DNA from: Sipunculus nudus
Taxonomy: Eukaryota; Annelida; Sipuncula; Golfingiida; Sipunculidae
DNA length: 64,000 bases
NCBI GenBank assembly: GCA_026874595.1
Contig: CM049306.1
Span: 101,011,142-101,075,141 of the forward strand
Reading direction: 5' to 3'
Positions 38,396 to 49,196 of this stretch are shown here, one piece after another. The notes beneath the pieces are model-generated. The model did not search any database. It was given only the letters and a program-made list of their open reading frames with translations, and had not been told where the DNA came from. Each line of letters starts with the position of its first letter. Positions within the stretch are counted from its first letter, which is position 1. A program made the translations under genes and the position numbers.

Positions 38396-39733
38396 TTAAT
38401 ACTATTAACTATGTTAACAGAAATCTTTTTTTTTTTGCTTAAGAGGCTCAGCCCAGGGGAGTGTTAACGCTAGTTATTCGATATCATTTTCTTTAGAATT
38501 AATGTGATTTCCTACTTTTTCTGGGTACATGTGAATGCCTCGAAGGTTATTCCTTTTAAGAAAAATTCTAATTCTAATATCGTCTGTATGACGGATAAAT
38601 GAGCTTGTTTATCTACAGTCTGTTTGTCAACACGGTTCCTTTGCCGATTAAATTAGGTAATCACAGAAAAACATGTAATGGCCTTGGCACAACTCTGTTT
38701 CTTCTGACTTGCCGCCAGACGTCCTTGATGAATATGTTTGAATTATTTTGATAACGACCCAGAGGCAGCGGGAATCTTGCACTTCTAAAGAAGCTACTGA
38801 TTTTACTGCTGCCTGGAATGACCCGCTATGAAGGACTTAGACACCAGGTGGCAGGTCGGTGTCTGCTGAAAAACATCGGGCGTATGATGTGACTAGCAGC
38901 CAATAAAATGTCAGTTAACAAACACTCGAAAGGCACCATGGCTGCGCTTTAAGCGCCGCCTGATGACAGTATTATGGTATGGTTCAAAACTGCAACCGTT
39001 TCTGGCACTGATGGCTCTTTTTAATTGGCAAACATAGTAGATTATATGGACCCCTAATGAACATGTCCAGAAAATAAGGTACATTCCTTGTCGCATCAGT
39101 TGTTCCTGCAAATTATAATGCATATTACTTGCAGCACCGGTTGAGTCTGATTGGTCCAACATGCAGTGCTCCCGTCTCGTGCAGCGACCAAGAAAACCGG
39201 ACCAAAACAAACAGCGCTTAAGATAAGGGTAGTAGACCTATAGGTAAAGCGCTGTGTAAAGAGCGTATATTTTGCTGGGCTCCCCACATTTATAAACTTG
39301 TGTATATAAACAAAACAAAAAACCTGTGTGCGAAGGGGTCGGCGATTTCTGGTTTATTTTTATAAACGGTTCTAGAGATTATCTTTAGTTATCAGAATAG
39401 ACCCCTTAAAGGAAACCTGAAAGAGATCGATAACTATTGCTTCTGTCTTAGTCAACTGACATATAATCAAAATTGCGTCTCACCATCAGTCTTAAATGGA
39501 GGAGCTAGTAGCCCGATGGAAGAGGGTTCTAGCGACCCATGGGATCTTACAAATATTTTTTAATGTTTGTCAATAATTAGATTCTCTCGATTAATAATTT
39601 AATTTTTCATATCAAAACAATCATATCAAGGTAAGAGACATGCATTATGCCGAATGTACTGTTCTTATCAAGAGCAGCTTTTGAATGTACATTTTGTTTT
39701 CTCATGTATTGACAGGGACAGCTTTCTCACAAG

Positions 39734-39916
39734 ATGGCGCTGCCGTCGGTTCTCTTGTACCCAGTATGCGCTGCGGCCACGGCGATAGGGGCGTCTGCGC
39801 TGGTTTACTTTAAATGGCCCTCGGTACTCATAAAAGCTGGGGTTACGTAAGTGCTTTTTATTTACTGATTTCATTTGGTTTACGATAAGTATAAGACCAG
39901 CCGAAATTTAATATTC

Positions 39917-39976
<60 letters not shown>

Positions 39977-42900
39977 TATTATTATTATAAGTATTATTAT
40001 AATTGTTATTATTATTATTGTTGGTATTATTTTAAACAAACGGTTTTAGATATAATAACTAATAAATAGTATTTATATATGTCTTTCAAGGTTACAAATG
40101 TACAGAGCTGGCCTAAAGATCAAAACCGTATCACTAGGTGGATTTACGTACAGCTACGCAGAAAAGGGTAAAAAGAACGACGATAGGCCAACAATGTTAT
40201 TTATACACGGGTTCTCGTCAGATAAAGGAGCCTGGGCCTTAACAGCACAGGTACGTTACAACCTCTCTCTCTCTCTCTTTCACATACAAACACACACACA
40301 CAGACACACCCTCACGCACACACACACTCACATAGGAAGTAATATGATGGAACTGATCACAACACCATCAGAACTGTTCCGTGGCCTTGTCCAAGTATTA
40401 AATAGTATACACCCCAGGAATGACTATTAGTTTACTTCAGTGAATTTTAAAACTTAATTAACTTAATATCAATGTGTAACGTCATGTTTACTCACCTTTG
40501 CAGCATATCCCTGACGGTGTCCATGCAGTGATCCTGGACTTGCCCGGGCACGGCGACTCATCTGTTCTTGACAACGATGTTCTTACTGTGAACGCCCAGG
40601 CTCATAAAGTCTTCCAGGTATATAGCATGTTGTGGACACCTTGGTGATATGATTGACTGAAACGTATATCTCTAAACCAACTACATATGTGTCCCTATAA
40701 ACACCATTTGGTGTGATTTTGTTGAAAATAAACATATGGAACACTTAATTTAAGGGGAGGGATCTGATTAAGTAGACATATGGCATATAATTCAACCCAC
40801 ATAAATTATAAATTATCACATTATGCAGTGTAAAAGACCCAAGCAATTTTCCAAATCCATGCATACCCACCTACATCCTTATCAACATAACACATGCTGT
40901 ACATGTATTTATACAGCTGCTTTTAAAGTCGTTCACATCCACACGATCGAAAAATAGAAGGGCTAATCTTTAACACCAGCCACAAATCTGTACATCCATT
41001 TAAAAAAGAATGAACATAAAACGTATCGGATTGCAGTCTCCGGCCACTGTTTTAGTTGGTGAGCAATGACGCACGCCACCATTAATCGAAGGGGTTTACT
41101 GTAGACTGCAACTTCTGAAAGAAATTTTTATAACGTCATAGGGGAACATAGAATCGAGAGTTTGTTTACCCATTTTAACTGATCGCTTCATAATGTTAAC
41201 AAGCAGAACAAGTGAAAGAATTAGTTTTTTTTACGGGAATAACAATAAAAACAGCTATCAATTAAAAGATTTGATTCTTATTTATATTATCTTGTCGTGT
41301 TCCAAGCATTTCGTCAGCTTCATTCAAGTCCTGCAGCATGCTTTGGTCATAATTAAAACGATGCAGAGAACGCCACCATCCGAAATTATAAAACCTGTGC
41401 GAAAGACATTAAAACGTGGTTGGACTGGAACAATGGACTCAAAATGAATAGTTCCAAGACAGAATTAATTATGTTTGTTAACAATGGACAGTTATCAAAA
41501 TGCACATCATCTCAGTTAAATGTAAACGGAGAACACGTTGAACTTTCAGATACTATTAAATACTTGGGAGTTTGGCTGGACAAGCAGCTAAATTTCAAAC
41601 ATCACATTCCATTGAAATGTAGAACTGCAATGCATAATATTCATAGAATTAAGCAGATCAGATCTACTCACGGTGGAAGCAACTCACTCATTAATTCGTG
41701 TATTAGCCCTGCCTCACCTTGACTATTGCAATGGAATGTTATTTGGCCTACCAGAACGATCAATTAAAAAGCTACAACGTGTGCAAAACATTGCAGCAAA
41801 ATTAGTATTAAACAAGGAAAAATAAGAAAGTGCAACTGAAGCTCGTAGGGCTTTACACTGGTTACCTATTCGTGCTCGCATAGAACATTAAGTCTTGACC
41901 GTTGTCTTTAAATGCTTAGAAGTCACTGCACCAGATTACCTTAAGAAATTGACAGAGGTACAGAAACCAGGCAGACTAGGCCAAAAAAATAAAAGGTATT
42001 GTTCTCAGGCGCCGCCCGCATCAATATTATACCCCCGCATCAAAAATTTTTATTTTGATTTTCAATAGAATCTTGCCAATTTTGAGCTGCAGCCGCTCGG
42101 ACATTTCTTTCAAGAAGATAAAATCATACACTTTTGTTTGTTATGCTTTTACTTGTAAAGCAAAATAAATCTGTTATTATCATGCTTTTCCCTTATCATT
42201 TGACATTTTTATCGAAACATACCAAAAAAATTAAAAATTAAAAACCGCCCGCCCGCATTGAATTAAAAAAAAGTGCCTGAGAACCATACCCTTTTTTAAT
42301 TTGGCCTTATAGGTTATATCTGACAGCGGTGTAAGAAGGCTCGTAGTAGCCCCCCCCCCCCCCCCAAATCACATGTTGAACAATTTAAGAAGGACATTAA
42401 AACTTACCTTTTTAGAAAATACTGTACCTAAATATTTTAAAAATATTTTACCAATATAACTATTTTGACTTTTTAGTGTCATTGATAATTTATTAAATAT
42501 GTGGTATTAAATATGTGTTTTTTAATATGATGTTTAAGTTGTAAAGCGCATTTGAAACATATACATGTAAAAATTGCGCTATATGAAATAAAAATAGTTA
42601 TAGTTAATCAAAACCTCCAGTCCTAGCATGAGGTAATGGAACATATCTCATGTCATCTCATCTAATGCAGCATTTATATAGTTTTGCGGATACAATGTTT
42701 TTGACCGGGTTCCGCCGCCGCCGCCGCGTTCGTTTCCGGAGAAGTCCTCTGAAACTACTGGACGGATTTTTCCGAAACTTACACCAATTATCGAGTCACA
42801 TTTCAACTGGTGCCTAACCAATTGGCCTTGACCTCTGAGCTTTCCTCTCTGCCCAGCGTCCGTTTGTGCGTCTGTTTCCACACATAAACCCATATATCTC

Positions 42901-45900
42901 GGGAACCGTTTGACCGATAGGGATAGAAAAAATTTACACAAATGTAGCCCTTGGATAGGTTAATAACATACACAAAAATGATGGCGCCACCTGCAGCCAT
43001 TTTCGCACAGCGTCCATCTGTTTGTCTGCCTTGGGTTAAAATCACTCTTATCTCTGCAGTGGTTTGACCAAATTACCTAAAATTCGGCATGCGTACATAT
43101 CCCGCATAGCTTTCTTGATTTTATGACAGGTGGCGCAACCTACATTCATGTTCACGCTGAAGACATCAATGCTTATATCTCCGGACTCGTTCGACCAATC
43201 AGGAAAATTTTTTTACACAAATGTAGCCCTTGGATATCTTTATAACATACACAAAAATGGTGGCGCCACCTGCAGCCATTATTGCACAACGTCCATCTGT
43301 TTGTCTGCCTTGGATTAAAATCACTCCTATCTCTGCAGTAGTTTGACCAAATTACCTGTAATTCGGCATGCGTATACTTCCTGGATAGCTTTGTTGATTT
43401 TATGACAGGTGGCGCCAGCTTCATTTACGTTCACGCTGCAGACATTAATGCTTATATCTCCGGACTCGTTTGACTAATCAGGAAAAAAAATTTACACAAA
43501 TGTAGCCCTTGAATATCTTTATAACATACACAAAAATGGTGGCTCCACCTGCAGCCATTTTTGCACAGCGTCCATCTGTTTGTCTGCAGTGGGATAATAT
43601 CACTCATATCTCTGCAGTGGTTTGACTTTTCAACCTGAAATTTTGCATGTGTATACATCTTGGATAGTTTCTCGTTCAAATAACAAGTGGCGCCACCTAC
43701 AAACACGTGGCAGACATCCATTCTAATATGTAACACATGTAACTCTTATTTCCCCTTGCCACTCACTCCATGCCTCACTTATCCGTCCTACTCTGATTTA
43801 GGCGGATACACGTAGTCGCTTGTCGACTACCCGTATTCTAGTTAAATATATGGTATTAAATATGTGTTTTTAAATATAATGTTTAAGTTGTAAAGCGAAT
43901 TTGAAACATATACGTGTAAAAATTGCGCTATATGAAATAAATATAGTTATAGTTATAGTTAATTAAAACCTCCAGTCCCAGCATGAGGTAAAGGAACATA
44001 TCTCTTGTCATCTCATCTAATGCAGCATTTATATAACTGCGTTTATTTTTCCTTTATGAATGATTTTTTTCAGCTCTGGTCCATGCAATTTCCCCTTTTC
44101 TATTAGAAAAACGTTTAGACTTTTCATATTATCGTCCAAAAATGTGTCCCGTAAATGTAGACAGAATTTATCCTCAACGTATGATATGACATTCTAGTTA
44201 TTTTTCTGAAAATAACTTTCATTGAAGGTTCTACAAAGAATCCTACACTAGGGGGTCCACCAGGAAACTTTTAAAGGTTTCCCACTCAATCAACCGTTAA
44301 ACAATTTGAAGGGTTCCTCTCAGACCTTTGAAGAGTTTCTAGAAGAACCCTCGGGAGATTACAAAAGAACCCCGTCGTTTAAGTACCAGTTAGAGCTCTT
44401 TCAGTCCACTGTGAAAAACCTTTTCTTCTTACAGTGGAATACCTCTGTATTTTATCGGCGGGCTACATTAACCTTATTTCAATATGAAACCATAACTACA
44501 ACAAGAAATATGTAGTTGTATAAAGCAGTAGCTGATATTTTTATTTTGTCGTTTCAGTATAGTATATCCACTTCTGAAAGAGTTCCTTACAAGCTTGTAC
44601 GTAGTATTATGTGTATAGTTAATCTTTAATGATTAAACAATTTCGCCATAATGATATGTTTTAATTTCCATCTTTAATAATTTGGCCAGCATAATATTTA
44701 TCATATTTAAGATTTGAAGTATACTGCGTCCACTCTGTAATGTTATACCTTAAATGCTTTTTATTTTATTAGTTCGTCCAGCTCCTGGGACTTGACCGTC
44801 ACCGGATTCACGTCATTGGCCAGTCTATGGGCGGGGCGATCTCCGGGTGTTTTGCAGCCAACTATCCAAAGCTGGTATCCCACGTGACCCTTATTTGCCC
44901 TGCAAGTACGTAATCTTCTCTCTCTGAGTGATGTATATTTCATGGTCACGTGACCAGAAGGTCACCTGAGCGCCAGATGTGGCGAGTGACGTAAAATGGC
45001 GTATTGAAATCGACATGACATGCTTCCTTGTAATTCCCTCTCACACTATTCTACTTTATACAGGTTGAAGTGTAAGAATGCTAATTGGATATAGGGCGTT
45101 ATTCAATGGTGCCAAAATGCAAGGCCTCAATTTATAAAAAGGCAGAAAAGCTCAGTTCTATAGTCTTTTCCACCAGTGGGTTACCATAGAAATTCTGCGA
45201 TCTATCACTCAACCTAAATATAACCAGAGTAATTGGTTCTGAAGATGATGATAGGACCAAAGGCCTAACATGAGCATTGTTGTTGTTGTTGTTGTTGGGA
45301 GGGGGGGGGGGGGGGGCATAACTCCTCACTTTTTAGTACATTTTCCCTCACTTTTAAGGGGAATGAAACTCAACATTTTATAAAATTTGAATCAGTTAAT
45401 GATTGAGTCATATATTTCTCAATAGTGTCTCAAATATGCGTCTCCTATTGAGAAAGATAAGTAGGCTGTATTGCATGTGCCAATAGCCTCAGTGAATTGT
45501 ATACATGTTCTAATCAAATGTGCATTTTGAAAAATTCAGCTTAAATTTATCAAAATTATTTTTGTTTAACGAAAATATATAATAATATGTGATGGAAGTG
45601 AAGAAATTTGGTATATGATATTCTTGAGTAGTGGCTTTCTCCGGAGATATTGAGGGGATCCGTAATTCGGGGAAGAATAGGGATCTGCTGGTACCTCTTT
45701 TAATTGTATCCCTTACATATAATTTTTATAAACTTCTGGTTCTTGTTGCCAGGTGACATGGCGTCTTTAATGTAATGCAAGGCTCATTTTTAAAGTTGTT
45801 TATGTTACTAAACAACCGGTCAGTATAGCTTTTGTTGATTGGTCATGTGACCAGTGACCCTAAGGGTGCTTTTCCATGTACGCGTTTTGCAAGCGTTTGC

Positions 45901-48900
45901 CGCGCCGCTGCCGCGCGGCGAAAATCCAACCAGTTAAAAAGTCATGTGCTATTTCCATGTATGCGATTGCCGCGCGGCAAACGCACGCGTCAGTTTTGGA
46001 ATCCAGCAGTGCTGGATTTCTGCGTTTGCCGCGCGGCAAACGCATGTGAATTCCGCCTTAATGACGTCACATTTGGGGGTTTCCTCGTACTCGTGTGTTT
46101 AAGTCCGTTCTGTTGTGTCAGGAAGGCATGCGATTGCCGCGCGGCAAACGCATACAAAACGCTCACATGGAAAAGGACTGGCCGCGCGGCAAACGCATGC
46201 GTTTGACGCGCGGCAGTTTCTGCCGCGCACATGGAAAAGCACCCTAAGGGCGCTTTTCCATGTATGCGTTTTGCGAGCGTTTGCCGCGCGGCAGCCGCGC
46301 GGCGAAAATCCAACCAGTTAAAAAGTCATGTGCTATTTCCATGTATGCGATTGCCGCGCGGCAAACGCACGCGGCAGTTTTGAAATCCAGCAATGCTTGA
46401 TTTCTGCGTTTGCCGCGCGACAAACGCATGGGAATACCGCCTTAATGACGTCACATGTGATTTTCCCGTACTCTAAGGGTGCTTTTCCATGTACGCGTTT
46501 TGCAAGCGTTTGCCGCGCGGCTGCCGCGCGGCGAAAATCCAACCAGTTAAAAAGTCATGTGCTATTTCCATGTATGCGATTGCCGCGCGGCAAACGCACG
46601 CGTCAGTTTTGGAATCCAGCAGTGCTGGATTTCTGCGTTTACCGCGCGGCAAACGCATGGGAATTCCGCCTTGATGACGTCACATTTGGGGGTTTCCCCG
46701 TACTCGTGTGTTTAAGTCCGTTCAGTTGTGTCAGGATGGCATGCACTGCTGGATTCCAAAACTGACGCGTGCGTTTGCCGCGCGGCAATCGCATACATGG
46801 AAATAGCACATGACTTTTAAACTGGTTGGATTTTCGCCGCGCGGCAGCCGCGCGGCAAACGCTTGCAAAACGCGTACATGGAAAAGCACCCTTATGTTTA
46901 AGTCCGTTCAGCTGTGTCAGGAAGGCATGCGATTGCCGCGTGGCAAACGCATACAAAACGTTCACATGAAAAAGGACTGGCCGCGCGGCAAACGCATGCA
47001 TGGAAAAGCACCCTAACCGTCATCATTTGGGGTTCAAAGGCTGTAAAATCTATGGACAACTTTATCGGATATTGATAATATTTCATTACTAAAATCGTTT
47101 TCAAGGTGTGGTTTTAGTTTCAGTCCGGTTAATAAGACTTATGATAATTTCTTTCACTGTAGCAGGCTTTTATTAAAATTGATCTACCATATTTGGATGG
47201 ACAACCCCGGATGGAACATAGGACAGTCCAATAAAGTTAAGATATATTCGAATCACGTAAAATGTATCTACCATATTTGGATGGACAACCCCGGATGGAA
47301 CATAGGACAGTCCGATAAAGTTAAGATATATTCGAATCACGTAAAATGGTTGTGTATTCCAGTGCAGACTCCTGAGCCGAGCGAGTTTCATACAAACATT
47401 GTTGAAGGAAAAGCTAATGGGTTGATACCGGACTCCGTGGAAGAAATTGAATCGATGTTGAAAATGGTCTCCAACAAGAAAATTAAAGTTTCACGACAGG
47501 TACTGGTTGTTTTTTTCTGCCCTTGCTTCGAATCACCAGTGTCTAAAGAACCGAATATATATGTAAATATATATATATTTATTTATTTATTTATAAATGC
47601 AATGTACAGCGCGTGGCCAATGCTCAAGATTTGTTTAATATCTTCTGTGGGCTTTGTATTTCAGTTTCTGCAGGGAATATTAGACATAAGAAGAGAAAAG
47701 AAAGATTTCTATGAAAAATGTAAGTAGCAGGCTTGCATTTCTTTTTCAGATGTTTACTACATTTTTATTTACTCCGAAAATAGTTGGAATTTCATTATCC
47801 ATGCACCCAGGAGAGAAATTTATATATTATTCAAAATTATAATGAATTAGAAGTAAACACTTTTGTCTTTGCTTTCATCTAACTAAGCATTATAATATAC
47901 TTCGTATAGTTAAATCCTAAGTTATATCAAAACTTCCTCCAAATGTTAATATTTTTAAAAAGATATTACATTGCTAGTAGTGGAAGTTAGAGAATTAACT
48001 GTAGTGATTTTATTAGCAATTGACGTACCTGATGGTGTGGTAGTTTTTTTTTTAAAAAAAAGCGTGTAGAGAAGGCCTTGTCTATATTGAAAGGCGAAAA
48101 ATAAGATAAATATGAAATAGATTTGGACTGGATTTCATATTTTTATGATAAAATAACTAGAGCGAACGCGGTAAACGCAGCTTTACTTGACGCGCGGTAT
48201 GCAGAATGCCAAATAGATTTTGATAGTTCTAGGCTTTTTATAATTAACTATTTACTTGGCCTGCATTATGCGGATGGTGGTAAGAGACATTCACGCGGTA
48301 AAATGCAGTTCTCAGAGAAGTATTTATTCACATATCGCTTGCCGTATAGCGACAATGGGATCTTCTATAAGACACACCTGATTTAGCATTTTAAAGAAAG
48401 TCTTGATCCTAGTTTGTTTTCAAATTTTAAAAGCTGTTTTAAATGAATTTATTAAATTTATTTTAATGAATTGAAAGTGCTATTGAACATACTTGATGTA
48501 TGCAAAGAGCCCTATATAAATGTTGTATTTAAATAGGTAAATAAATCTGGTTATTAGTTATTTGACCTACGAATGCAGCGTGATCCGGCGGTTTTTGACC
48601 AGTCCCATATCGCAGTGTTTTACCGCCCATCTTATCTGTTAATCTGTTAATCAGGTAAATACCATATAGGCAATTTTATACCACATTCCGCATACCGCGT
48701 TCTGTTGCCGCATTCCGCATAACACATTTATACCGCGCGCCAAGTAAATACAGCTCAAATCAGTAAGAGATGACAGCAAGTACCGTCGTGGGAGCATCAC
48801 TTTTGTACAAAGTTAAAATATAAAAATTTGGAATATTCTTATTGTTTTCAGTGTTTTCTTCTCTGGTTGAGGATGCACCTAATGAACCACTTTTGACGGC

Positions 48901-49125
48901 GGCAAAATCCATTCAAGCACCAAGTCAAATAGTCTGGGGTGACAACGACAAAGTAAGGTCATCCTCAGTCTCAGTTTTCATATCCGACAAAAACCTTCGA
49001 TTTTTAACGAAGCCTATCCACGATGTTTGTACCTAGATTGATGATCGCACAGTGAAATATTTATAAACATATGAGAACTCCAATTTGTCAAATTAGTATA
49101 AATGACATCAGTATGTGTAGGGGTC

Positions 49126-49196
<71 letters not shown>

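Larger units (their letters stand above)
30322..39733. other. 9.4-kb region between the two divergent ABHD6 starts
   Basis: It should contain both promoters and any 5' untranslated exons. Acceptor-like sites at 30353 (minus strand) and 39715 (plus strand) sit 31 and 18 bases before the two ATGs, so both genes probably share a 5' UTR intron. An open stretch of about 110-120 codons on both strands (31634-32002) is richer in GC than its surroundings but has no convincing start on the minus strand. The region also holds an inverted-repeat element (35468-37000), a (TA)n run (35558-35611), a poly-C run near 32445, and repeat R29 copy 2. Confidence 0.5.

Noticed and set aside
45832-47001. Many open frames rich in Cys-Arg-Ala-Ala and Arg-Gly-Lys-Arg
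   Set aside because: They translate the GCCGCGCGGCAAACGC palindromic repeats of elements A-C in various frames; non-coding.
47179-47727. 182-codon open frame across ABHD6 copy B exons 5 and 6
   Set aside because: It reads through introns; only 47363-47499 and 47665-47719 match ABHD6.
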